Part shown: in pieces, positions 22,554 through 32,595 of the stretch | Position numbering within the stretch: position 1 is the first letter of the stretch | How the letters are laid out: each line of letters opens with the position of its first letter | Assembly (NCBI GenBank): GCA_000149265.1 | Contig: CH003367.1 | Location: 1-64,000, forward strand | Direction: 5' to 3' | Length of the DNA stretch: 64,000 bases | DNA from: Ciona savignyi | Taxonomy: Eukaryota; Chordata; Ascidiacea; Phlebobranchia; Cionidae | The notes under the pieces: model-generated | Databases searched by the model: none | Told to the model about the DNA's origin: nothing | What the model saw: the letters and a program-made list of their open reading frames with translations, nothing else | Position numbers and translations under genes: made by a program

Positions 22554-22625
22554 TGGAGATGCCGGGGATTGAACCCGGGGCCCCACACATGCGAAGCGTG
22601 CGCTCTACCACTGAGCTACATCCCC
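22554..22625 (-). tRNA. tRNA-Ala(CGC), unit 45
   Basis: One variable-region substitution. Confidence 0.9.
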
Positions 22626-22628
22626 AAG

Positions 22629-22704
22629 TGACGAAGATTGGATTCGAATCCACGCCTGCATAGCACAATGAATTAGCAGCCATTCGCGCTAACCACACGC
22701 CCCA
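22629..22704 (-). pseudogene. tRNA-Ser relic, unit 45
   Basis: Type I relic, one change at its 3' end. Confidence 0.85.
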
Positions 22705-23024
22705 TTCCTATGTAAGTCGTGTACTCGCAGAAATGGTGAGTAATTAGAAAAAAATTAAACAGTACAAACATTAATAAGAAAAGAATTAAAATTCTGATTT
22801 TACATAATAAAATTTTTATACACAATACAAATGCAGCGGATGTAAGATTTGTGTTGATAAATTCAACCTTTTAACAGAAATACATATACAAGCTGTCTGG
22901 ATAATATAACATTCATATCTAAATATTTAAATTATGGTACTCATTGTGATCATTTGTTTTTGACCACTTTATTTATCTAAAAAAGAAAACCATAATTGGA
23001 GAATAATTAGAGGCAAACGTAAAT

Positions 23025-23095
23025 TGGAGATGCCGGGGATTGAACCCGGGGCCTCACACATGCAAAGCGTGCGCTCACCACTGAGCTACATCCCC
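23025..23095 (-). tRNA. tRNA-Ala(TGC), unit 46, deletion
   Basis: One-base deletion in the D arm (71 nt) that hits the A box. Confidence 0.6.
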
Positions 23096-23098
23096 AAG

Positions 23099-23180
23099 CG
23101 ACGAGGATGGGATTCGAACCCACGCGTGCAGTGCACAATGGATTAGCAGTCCATCGCCTTAACCACTCGGCCACCTCGTC
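23099..23180 (-). tRNA. tRNA-Ser(GCT), unit 46
   Basis: One variable-arm substitution, shared with unit 49. Confidence 0.9.
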
Positions 23181-23538
23181 GTACATGTTCTTTTCTTGTA
23201 AAACTGGTGACCACTTCAAAATATCTCAATTGATATGAAAATGAATTAGATTTAAATAATGGAACCTGGTTTACTACATACATATTATAAAATGTTAAAG
23301 TATGTTAATACTTTTTTCAAACAATTAGCTGACGTATTATTTATTATGGTAACTTGATACTATTTAAATATATATAGATAGATATGTCTATATTTGTGTA
23401 ATATCCCTGGATATTTTAACATGACTGTATATTTATAAGAAACGCCAGAGTAATAATTGCGATCATTTGTTTCTGACAACTTCATTTAACAAAAAGAGAT
23501 AAAACTTTAAATGGAGATAAAAAAATAGAGTAAATAGA

Positions 23539-23610
23539 TGGAGATGCCGGGGATTGAACCCGGGGCCTCACACATGCAAAGCGTGCGCTCTACCACTGAG
23601 CTACATCCCC
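23539..23610 (-). tRNA. tRNA-Ala(TGC), unit 47
   Basis: Canonical copy. Confidence 0.95.
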
Positions 23611-23613
23611 AAG

Positions 23614-23695
23614 CGACGAGGATGGGATTCGAACCCACGCGTGCAGAGCACAATGGATTAGCAGTCCATCGCCTTAACCACTCGGCCACCTCGTC
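23614..23695 (-). tRNA. tRNA-Ser(GCT), unit 47
   Basis: Canonical copy. Confidence 0.95.
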
Positions 23696-24051
23696 GTACA
23701 TGTCGTTTTCTTGTAAAACTGATGACCGCTTTAAAAGATCTCAATTGATATGAAAATGAATAAGAAATAAATAATGGAACCTGGTTTACTACATATTATT
23801 AAATGTTAAAGTATGTTTACATTTTTTTCACATAATTCGCTGACGTATTATTTATTATGGTAAACTGAAACTATTTAAATATATATAGATAGATATGTAT
23901 ATATTTGTGTAATCTCGCTGGATAATTTAACATGCATGTATAATGATAAGAAACGCCAGACAAATTATTGCGATCATTTGTTTTCAGACAAATTCATTTA
24001 AATGAACAAGATAAAACGGTAATTGGAGATAAAAAGGAGAAAACAGTTAAA

Positions 24052-24123
24052 TGGAGATGCCGGGGATTGAACCCGGGGCCTCACACATGCGAAGCGTGCG
24101 CTCTACCACTGAGCTACATCCCC
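24052..24123 (-). tRNA. tRNA-Ala(CGC), unit 48
   Basis: Canonical CGC copy. Confidence 0.95.
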
Positions 24124-24126
24124 AAG

Positions 24127-24202
24127 AGACGAAGATTGGATTCGAATCCACGCCTGCATAGCACAATGAATTAGCAGCCATTCGCGCTAACCACACGCCC
24201 CA
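24127..24202 (-). pseudogene. tRNA-Ser relic, unit 48
   Basis: Type I relic, one change at its 3' end. Confidence 0.85.
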
Positions 24203-24522
24203 TTTCTATGTAAGTCGTGTACTCGCAGAAATGGTGAGTAATTAGAAAAAAATTAAACAGTACAAACATTAATAAGAAAAGAATTAAAATTCTGATTTTA
24301 CATAATAAAATTTTTATACGCAATACAAATGCAGCGGATGTAAGATTTGTGTTGATAAATTCAACCTTTTAACAGAAATACATATACAAGCTGTCTGGAT
24401 AATATAACATTCATATCTAAATATTTAAATTATGGTAGTCATTGTGATCATTTGTTTTTGACCACTTTATTTATCTAAAAAAGAAAACCATAATTGGAGA
24501 ATAATTAGAGGCAAACGTAAAT

Positions 24523-24594
24523 TGGAGATGCTGGGGATTGAACCCGGGGCCTCACACATGCAAAGCGTGCGCTCTACCACTGAGCTACATCCCC
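24523..24594 (-). tRNA. tRNA-Ala(TGC), unit 49
   Basis: One substitution at the acceptor/T-stem junction. Confidence 0.88.
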
Positions 24595-24597
24595 AAG

Positions 24598-24679
24598 CGA
24601 CGAGGATGGGATTCGAACCCACGCGTGCAGTGCACAATGGATTAGCAGTCCATCGCCTTAACCACTCGGCCACCTCGTC
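24598..24679 (-). tRNA. tRNA-Ser(GCT), unit 49
   Basis: Same variable-arm change as unit 46. Confidence 0.9.
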
Positions 24680-25042
24680 GTACATGTTCTTTTCTTGTAA
24701 AACTGGTGACCACTTCAAAATATCTCAATTGATATGAAAATGAATTAGATTTAAATAATGGAACCTGGTTTACTACATACATATTATAAAATGTTAAAGT
24801 ATGTTAATACTTTTTTCAAACAATTAGCTGACGTATTATTTATTATGGTAACTTGATACTATTTAAATATATATAGATAGATATGTCTATATTTGTGTAA
24901 TATCCCTGGATATTTTAACATGTATATTGATAAGAAACGCCAGAGTAATAATTGCGATCATTTGTTTCTGACAACTTCATTTAACAAAAAGAGGTAAAAC
25001 TTTAAATGGAGATAAAAACATAGAGTAAATAGAGTAAATAGA

Positions 25043-25114
25043 TGGAGATGCCGGGGATTGAACCCGGGGCCTCACACATGCAAAGCGTGCGCTCTACCAC
25101 TGAGCTACATCCCC
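25043..25114 (-). tRNA. tRNA-Ala(TGC), unit 50
   Basis: Canonical copy. Confidence 0.95.
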
Positions 25115-25117
25115 AAG

Positions 25118-25199
25118 CGACGAGGATGGGATTCGAACCCACGCGTGCAGAGCACAATGGATTAGCAGTCCATCGCCTTAACCACTCGGCCACCTCGTC
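25118..25199 (-). tRNA. tRNA-Ser(GCT), unit 50
   Basis: Canonical copy. Confidence 0.95.
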
Positions 25200-25539
25200 G
25201 TACATGTCCTTTTCTTGTAAAACTGGTGACCGCTTTAAAAGATCTCAATTGATATGAAAATGAATAAGAAATAAATAATGGAACCTGGTTTACTACATAT
25301 TATTAAATGTTAAAGTATGTTTACAATTTTTTCACATAATTCGCTGACGTATTATTTATTATGGTAAACTGAAACTATTTAAATATATATATTTGTGTAA
25401 TCTCGCTGGATAATTTAACATGTATGTATAATGATAAGAAACGCCAGACAAATTATTGCGATCATTTGTTTTTAGACAAATTCATTTAAATGAAGGAGAT
25501 AAAACGGTAATTGGAGATGAAAAGGAGCAAACAGTTAAA

Positions 25540-25611
25540 TGGAGATGCCGGGGATTGAACCCGGGGCCTCACACATGCGAAGCGTGCGCTCTACCACTGA
25601 GCTACATCCCC
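25540..25611 (-). tRNA. tRNA-Ala(CGC), unit 51
   Basis: Canonical CGC copy. Confidence 0.95.
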
Positions 25612-25614
25612 AAG

Positions 25615-25690
25615 CGACGAAGATTGGATTCGAATCCACGCCTGCATAGCACAATGAATTAGCAGCCATTCGCGCTAACCACACGCCCCA
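25615..25690 (-). pseudogene. tRNA-Ser relic, unit 51
   Basis: Standard type I relic. Confidence 0.85.
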
Positions 25691-26010
25691 TTTCTATGTA
25701 AGTCGTGTACTCGCAGAAATGGTGAGTAATTAGAAAAAAATTAAACAGTACAAACATTAATAAGAAAAGAATTAAAATTCTGATTTTACATAATAAAATT
25801 TTTATACACAATACAAATGCAGCGGATGTAAGATTTGTGTTGATAAATTCAACCTTTTAACAGAAATACATATACAAGCTGTCTGGATAATATAACATTC
25901 ATATCTAAATATTTAAATTATGGTAGTCATTGTGATCATTTGTTTTTGACCACTTTATTTATCTAAAAAAGAAAACCATAATTGGAGAATAATTAGAGGC
26001 AAACGTAAAT

Positions 26011-26082
26011 TGGAGATGCCGGGGATTGAACCCGGGGCCGCACACATGCAAAGCGTGCGCTCTACCACTGAGCTACATCCCC
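26011..26082 (-). tRNA. tRNA-Ala(TGC), unit 52
   Basis: One variable-region substitution. Confidence 0.9.
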
Positions 26083-26085
26083 AAG

Positions 26086-26167
26086 CGACGAGGATGGGAT
26101 TCGAACCCACGCGCGCAGAGCACAATGGATTAGCAGTCCATCGCCTTAACCACTCGGCCACCTCGTC
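26086..26167 (-). tRNA. tRNA-Ser(GCT), unit 52
   Basis: One variable-arm substitution. Confidence 0.9.
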
Positions 26168-26522
26168 GTACATGTTCTTTTCTTGTAAAACTGGTGACCA
26201 CTTCAAAAGATCTCAATTGATATGAAAATGAATTAGATATAAATAATGGAACCTGGTTTACTAGATACATCTTATTAAATGTTAAAGTATGTTAATACCT
26301 TTTTCAAACAATTAGCTGACGTATTATTTATTATGGTAACTTGATACTATTTAAATTTATATAGATAGCTATGTCTATATTTGTGTAATATCCCTGGATA
26401 TTTTAACATGTATAATGATAAGAAACGCCAGAGTAATAATTGCGATCATTTGTTTCTGACAACTTCATTTAACAAAAAGAGATAAAACTTTAAATGGAGA
26501 TAAAAAAAATAAAGTAAATATA

Positions 26523-26593
26523 TGGAGATCCGGGGATTGAACCCGGGGCCTCCCACATGCAAAGCGTGCGCTCTACCACTGAGCTACATCCCC
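26523..26593 (-). tRNA. tRNA-Ala(TGC), unit 53
   Basis: One-base deletion in the 3' acceptor strand and one anticodon-stem region change (71 nt). Confidence 0.6.
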
Positions 26594-26596
26594 AAG

Positions 26597-26681
26597 CGAC
26601 GAGGATGGGATTCGAACCCCACGCGTGCAGCCAGCACAATGGATTAGCAGTCCATCGCCTTAACCACTCGGCCACCTCGTC
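26597..26681 (-). tRNA. tRNA-Ser(GCT), unit 53
   Basis: Three extra bases in the T and variable arms (85 nt). Confidence 0.55.
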
Positions 26682-26859
26682 GTACATGTCGTTTTCTTGT
26701 AAAACTGGTGACCGCTTTAAAAGATCTCAATTGATATGAAAATGAATAAGAAATAAATAATGGAACCTGGTTTACTACATATTATTAAATGTTAAAGTAT
26801 GTTTACAATTTTTTCACATAATTCGCTGACGTATTATTTATTATGGTAAACTGAAACTA

Positions 26860-28080
26860 AACAGCATAAAATAATTCAGGAACATATTTTTGTTTTTAAG
26901 AGAATTGTCCCAAGTTAATGTTTTCTCTTTTTTATTTGGCACACAGTGTTTAATGGTCTAACATTCAACTGAATCTGATCAAAATTAGATTAGACGTTTA
27001 AGGGCTTTGCCCCCAAAAGCTAATTTATTAGAAAAAAACGTTTTGGTTTTTAACGTCCCATGTGAATTCCCCTAGGTTTATCACCCAAAATTTTGGTTTC
27101 TGCATATCTAGACCATGTTATCTAACAAATAACGAAGTTTAATTGCGATTCCATTTTTCATTCTGGTAGATGTCGGGGCGACATGGTGTGCTTGTCACAA
27201 TCATGATTGAAGAACAAAATCTTATTTTTTAGGGTATTTCCCCAGGTAATTTTTTTATTTCTTTTAAATGTAAAATCAATGCCTAATGCACTTACATTTT
27301 ACCAAATCTGATACAAATTGGAGCTGTCGTTAAAGCGCTATGCCCAAAAAAGTTATTTTTTTAGAAAAAAATACCGTTTTGGTTTTTAACGTCCTGGGGT
27401 AATTCCGCTGGTTTTATAGGAACATATCTTCGTTTTTAACGTAATTACCCTAAGTAAATGTTTTCTTTCTTTTAATTCGCACAAAGTGTCCAATGGTCTA
27501 ACATTTCACCAAATTTGATCAAAGTTAGAGCAGCCGTTCAAGCGCTATATGCCACAAAAATCTAATTTATTGGAAAAAAAACTTTTTGGATTTTCACGTC
27601 TCAGGGGAATTTCCTTAAATTCATTACCTAAAATTTTGATTTGTGCATATCTAGACCATGTTCTCTTACAAATGTCAAATTTTCATTGCGATTTCATTAC
27701 TCCTTTTGGTGGATGTCGGGGCGACATTGCGTGCTTAATCATGATGTGACAACAAAATCTTATTGTTTAGGGTATTTCCCCACGTATTTTTTTATTTCTT
27801 TAAATCAGTAAATCAGTTACTAATGCACTTACATTTTTCCAAATCTGATTCAAATTGGAGCTGTCATTCAAGCGCTATGCTAAAAAAAAGCTATTTTTTT
27901 AGAAAAAAATACCGTTTTGGTTTGTAACGTCCCAGGGGAATTCCGCTGGATTTATCACTTAAAATTTTGGTTTTTGTATATCTAGACCATGTTGTCTAAC
28001 AAATACCAATGTTTGATTGCGATTCCATTTTTTCGTCTGGTAGATGTCGGGGCGACATGGCGTGCTTGTCAAACCTTTGT
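26860..28080. repeat. diverged AT-rich tandem repeat
   Basis: The phrases TTTTGGTTTTTAACGTCC, GCATATCTAGACCATGTT and GATGTCGGGGCGACAT recur in the same order, the last at about 27168, 27712 and 28043. Spacing is uneven, so these are degenerate duplications. No coding signal. Origin unknown; possibly an old transposon or satellite fragment. Confidence 0.75.
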
Positions 28081-28556
28081 CGGTTTCTTACCATTTCAAC
28101 TATCGATCAAAGATACGTTAGGGTTAAAGTCGTATTTATTCATGACTTGCACAACGGTCTGGTAAGGAAACACGAACGGGCATGAGATTTGCTATCTCAC
28201 GACAAAGAGCTTCGGTGTCAACGGTAGGGTTCAAAGTTGAACGAGGCAATAGTATAGTCAGTTATGAAAAGAACTATTTGTGAGTGCCAAGTGGACTGTT
28301 GTGTACATACAAAACACGGCAATTTATACTGAAAGTGACAGGGCGCAAATGCAAGTGACATGGGCGCGAATGCAATAAAACAGGGCGTACGCGTTTTATG
28401 ACGTTTGTCGTGACGATCAATGTGTTGTTCTCTTGTACAACCGGTGCAATTAATATAATGATTGTGGGAAGTTCTCACACGAGAATTTGCAACACGCTTG
28501 ACGAAAAAAAAAAACGGACAAAAACAATATGTCCCAATTTTTCATATGTGACCCAT
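28081..28556. other. intergenic, nothing recognised
   Basis: No repeat unit, tRNA or convincing exon seen. Short ORFs on both strands lack codon or motif support. Confidence 0.5.
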
Positions 28557-28794
28557 AATTATCCAGGGAGATTACACAAATATATAGGCCTACATATCTA
28601 TCCATATATATTTAAATAGTTTTAGTTTACCATAATAAATAGTACGTCAGCTAATTGTGTGAAAAAGTTATTAACATACTTTAACATTTAATAATATGCA
28701 GTAAACCAGGTTCCATTATTTATTTCTTATTCATTTTCGTATCAATTGAGATCCTTCTAATTGCTCACCATTTGTACAATCAAAGGACATGTAC

Positions 28795-29339
28795 GACGAG
28801 GTGGCCGAGTGGTTAAGGAGGCGTTCAACTAATTATTTTCCCTATCTCTCCAATGCAAACTGACCTCACAAAAACGACTGTCACTCAAAATCCTGACATA
28901 GGAAGTCTTAGATTTTTTCACAATTTAAAATTAAAGCTTGGATCTGCAACCTAAACTCAAAACCCTATAAAATTTTGTTTAACAATTTTGAGCCCATACC
29001 CCTTCGTACATCGGCAACTTTTTTCCAACAAAACAGCTAGCAGATGCACATTCAACACCTTTATTTTACAAAGCACTGCTCCACGATTACAAAACTTTAC
29101 AGCTAAACGAGAACACCGGCGCGCAGCCTAGCACATGCTGCTTTCAACAAAACAAACATTGGGGAATCACCACCATTGTTACTCAGCAAAACACTAGTTT
29201 AAAAACAATGACTCATGGAGGGTACCACTCGTCACATCCTGCCGTTCATAGAGGTCTTAATTGGTTATACGCCATCTTAAGGCGATGGACTGCTAATCCA
29301 TTGTGCTCTAAACGCGTGGGTCGAATCCCATCCTCGTCG
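28795..29339 (+). pseudogene. tRNA-Ser(GCT) split by MITE
   Basis: The 5' part is 28795-28816, up to and including the D-loop TTAA; the 3' part runs from 29281 to 29339 after the second TTAA. The anticodon arm with GCT is intact. One T-arm base is missing, so even without the insertion it would be imperfect. Confidence 0.85.
28817..29276. mobile_element. TTAA-flanked MITE inside tRNA-Ser
   Basis: 460 bp flanked by TTAA at 28813-28816 and 29277-29280. Terminal inverted repeats abut the TTAA: GGAGGCGTTCAACTAATTA at the left and GATGGCGTATAACCAATTA on the opposite strand at the right, 14 of 19 matching. No ORF of note. TTAA targets and short inverted ends fit a piggyBac-type non-autonomous element; the family assignment is inference. 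Confidence 0.75.
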
Positions 29340-29342
29340 CTT

Positions 29343-29387
29343 GGGGATGTATGTGTGAGGCCCCGGGTTCAATCTCCGGCATCTCCA
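29343..29387 (+). pseudogene. tRNA-Ala with internal deletion
   Basis: 45 nt. The D arm and most of the anticodon arm (27 nt) are missing between two ATGT microhomologies. The T arm and B box remain and are followed by T7 at about 29390. Confidence 0.85.
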
Positions 29388-29768
29388 ATTTTTTTCCTCT
29401 AGTTAATCTCCAATTATGTTTTTTTGGGGGGATAAATAAAAGTGGTCAAAGACAAATAATGAATAATGATCACAATGAGTGACTCAATTTAAAAGTTTAG
29501 GTAAGCATGTTATATTATCCAGACACTTACACGTTGAAGAATGTTTTTTTTCGTTGGCGCCAGATTTCAATGTTTACGCCGACGGGGCGTTTGTTGTCTT
29601 TTTAAACGCCTTACGCAAATTATGCGGCATGTTCACGCGATCATACACGTGTTTTTAGCAGCGGCTCGAGTTTTGTTTCTTATCCTGCTAAGTCTGATCG
29701 CCCCTGTCCCTCGCGTTTGCGCTCAGTCTGTGTAAATAAGTAAGCGTACCCTCTTCACAACGCCACAG

Positions 29769-29774
29769 TTTATT
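29769..29774 (-). promoter_or_regulatory. poly(A) signal of kinase-macrodomain gene
   Basis: AATAAA on the minus strand about 115 nt beyond the TGA at 29888. Confidence 0.5.
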
Positions 29775-29887
29775 GAACCATATCAGCATACTTCGGTATA
29801 GCTATAATGGTAATCTTGCCAGGATATGTGCAATGGAGAAAATACAGTAAACAAACAATTAACTTAAAGATTGATTTTTGTTGTTGG

Positions 29888-32595
29888 TCATTTAGGAAAA
29901 TATGTTTTAAAAAGTTCCTCATAAATAACAAGATCAAGGTTATTAAATATGCAGAAAATAATTCTATCCACAGTTGTATGGTGTTGTTCTAACCACTTTC
30001 GGACACTTAAAAGTGCTATTTTAGCAGCCTCAGAGTTGGGGTAACCATGAAAGCCAGCAGATATACAAGGAAAAGCAATCGATTTCAATTTATTTAAGCG
30101 CAGAAGATTTAGGCAGTTTAAGTAGCAACTGTCTAATGCATGTACATTCATTCCAATTGGCCCAACTGTGTGAATAACATGGTTTGCAGGAAGTTTGTAA
30201 CCAAGTGTTATTTTAGCTTCTCCAACCTTGCAGCCACCCAGTTTTATACATTCTTTAAGCAGTTCTGGTCCTGCTGCAGCATGAATAACATCGTCTACAT
30301 GTAAACCACCACCAGGGTGCAAATTGATGTTGGTACAGTTAACTATAGCATGAACTTTTTGTTTGGTGATGTCTCCTTTTATCAAGCTTACTTTTTTGTT
30401 GATCTTTGTGTTAACGACTGAAATATTTTAATTGTGAGAAGAAATAACAAGAACCTTTGGAAATATTGTAAGGAAACAAAATAAAACTTTTACTTACTTT
30501 TTAAGTTTGGGGAGTGAAAGAAACCCCAATTCACATCACTGGCTTGTCTCATTGGAGGATTTGGTGGGGGGTAAGGTGGCAGAGTGTCTTCTAAAATTCC
30601 CAAACTTATATTTCCATCATCATGAGCTTCACATTTATCATCAGACAGTTTTCTCAATACTTGAAAAGATAAACATATAAGTTAGACAATTTAATTTCTG
30701 TCTAGTTTGCCTGTTTTTTTTTTAAGTAGCTCGCAATTTAAATCATAATCTCATTTTTATTACTTTATGTAGGGTAAAAAAATCCTAATGATGATTTTAG
30801 TCCATTCCAAGTTAATAATGAAACTTTCACAAAAACCATTAATTTAAATAACAGTAATAGTTTGGACGATCACTCTTTGTAGTGCTATTAAAAAAACAGA
30901 TAGTCATAAAAGGTTTGATTAAACCCCCCATGCCTACTTTTAGTGATGTTCGGTCGCTTTGAAGGATCCTGCTGCCAACATTGCTGCATCAGTTTTCGTA
31001 ATTTATCAAAGTTTTTAAAATCCACGCAAGGAGTTTTTTTTAGTTCTGTTTCAATCTCGTTTAAGGGGGCTGCATTGGGGCGTTCCATCTTAGATATGAT
31101 TAGTAGACATACAATCTCACTTCCAACCTTGGCGTCGGAGTATGCACGTTGTTTGGTTAGTATTTCATACATTACCACTCCAAAACTAAAGATAAAAAAA
31201 CAATTAGAGTTAATGAAGATCAGAACATGACATGTTAATAACCACACTTAATCTTTCTAAAAAAGCAAAAGCAATTAGTTTTTAAACTCTACCAGAGTTA
31301 AATATTGTATTAAAAGGATTAATCTTACCTGTAAATATCCATAGCTGTAGATTTCTCCATAAATAGGTCCTTCAGAAATTCTGGTGCAGTGTAAGGCCAT
31401 GTGTGCTGTTTTGAATGTGGAACAACTAAACTGGGTATACATTCTGTCTTATCCCTTATGTTTGCAGAGCCAAAATCTGCAAGTTTTAACTGCATGCTTG
31501 AAGACATTAAGATATTTTCTGGCTTAATGTCGCCGTGAATATAAGCTTTAGTTTTATCATGGGTGTGAAGATAGCCAATTGCTTCAGCTAATTGGCACAG
31601 CAGTCTATGTCGTTCGGACCAAGCCCAATCATTTTTCTTCTTAGATTCAATAAGACTTTGAAGGTTTTTTCCAGCCATATATTCCATAACAATACCTTCA
31701 TGAGAAAATATTGATACAATGCCATAAAACTGAACAATATTAGGATGGTTCATTCGCTGAAGAATTTTCGCTTCATTTTCAAACCTGCACCCAAATAGTT
31801 AAATATTATTAATCACAAAAAATTAAGACAATGTCATTGTTGCAAAATTTACATGAAAGCTACATACAAACTTACCTGTTACTAAATAAAACCACATTCT
31901 ATATATGTTACCATATTTCAGATCATTCATTAAATTATGTTTCAAGTTGGAAAGTTGAACTTATATATATATATACCATTAAACAAACCTCTATTTAAGC
32001 GTCAATGTGTTATATTTTTAAACCCTTCTCCTATAGTGGCGGTTTATTAGAGTTTGTGATAAAATAAAGGTTTTACGGTATCTGTTTGTAGCTACTGTTT
32101 AAAACAACGCAGTATGTCATGTTTGATGACGTTATGTTGCATTGTTTATTATTATCGTTATGTTATATTTTAAAGAAAGCACCTTTGGGTCTGTTTAGAG
32201 AATAAAAACTAAACAAGCTACTAGATATTAAATAATATTACTATGCTTTACATTATTGAAGCTGTGCTACAAACTTACAGATAAAGTAAAAATTTTTGTC
32301 ACAGTTTTGTAATACTGTACGGTACTCTTTAGTAATAGTACAAATTAATTCAAACTTTATAACAGGTTGTGTAAGTTTCAGGTTTTAGTTAAAAAATGAT
32401 AAAGACAGCAATTTACTCTTTTTTCTGTCGTTGTACTTCTTTACAGTCTCCTGTTAGTTGAAACAACTTTAAAGCTACATCACCAAGGGAAGGGTGCAAA
32501 GCTTTCCTAACTTCTCCAAAACTTCCTTGTCCAAGGAGTTCACATTCTTCCAACGTATTTGGTAATTCATATGAATCAAATATCCTCAGTTCCAT
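29888..32595 (-). CDS. protein kinase-macrodomain fusion protein
   Basis: Five phase-matched exons with GT/AG borders: 32595-32417, 31784-31329, 31185-30938, 30659-30498, 30417-29888 (TGA); 524 residues. Residues about 15-290 form a TKL-like kinase: glycine loop LGQGSFGEV (21-29), VALK lysine K43, helix-C Glu64, HGDIKPEN with catalytic D145, DFG at 163-165, TAPE at 192-195, and a CWQQDPSKRP segment. All catalytic residues are present, with Gly in place of the HRD arginine. A proline-rich linker follows (YPPPNPPM). Residues about 358-524 are a macrodomain (ADP-ribose binding) ending at the stop. Its loop has NCTN and a GGGLHVDD variant of the usual GGGVDG, so hydrolase activity is uncertain. 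Likely role: kinase signalling tied to ADP-ribose recognition (inference). The ATG at 32595 is the first in frame with the glycine loop; an upstream exon is possible. Confidence 0.85.

Larger units (their letters stand above)
153..26859 (-). repeat. tandem Ser-Ala tRNA gene array, 53 units
   Basis: Seen: 53 consecutive units, each with a tRNA-Ala and upstream of it (minus-strand sense) a tRNA-Ser or Ser relic. Steps between Ala genes are 471 (I to II), 512 (II to III) and 513 bp (III to I), giving a higher-order period near 1496 bp. Extra type III units and short steps of 482-492 bp break the rhythm in places. Ser and Ala are separated by CTT only, so no Pol III terminator fits between them and a dicistronic precursor is likely. 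Oligo-T tracts follow the Ala genes in all three types. The Ser B box (GGTTCGAATCC) and A box region are intact in most type II and III units. Many copies carry private single-base indels, which are either decay or sequence error in a hard-to-assemble repeat. Confidence 0.95.
28557..29526 (+). repeat. inverted, decayed array unit carrying a MITE
   Basis: Reverse-complement match to array spacer begins near AATTATCCAG at 28557 and ends near TCCAGACAC at 29526. Upstream spacer resembles the III-to-I spacer and downstream spacer the type II one. It contains a split tRNA-Ser, the 3-nt CTT linker, a deleted tRNA-Ala and an oligo-T terminator. It is more diverged than any unit in the main array, so it is an old orphan. 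Confidence 0.85.

Noticed and set aside
153-26859. Scores of 60-86-residue ORFs on both strands in the array (for example the MPGIEPGASH and WLRRWTANPLCS types)
   Set aside because: They are translations of tRNA-Ala and tRNA-Ser sequence and repeat only because the tRNAs do.
153-26859. CRISPR-like regular repeats
   Set aside because: The repeated parts are tRNA genes with tRNA folding, the spacers are also repeated, and the host is eukaryotic.
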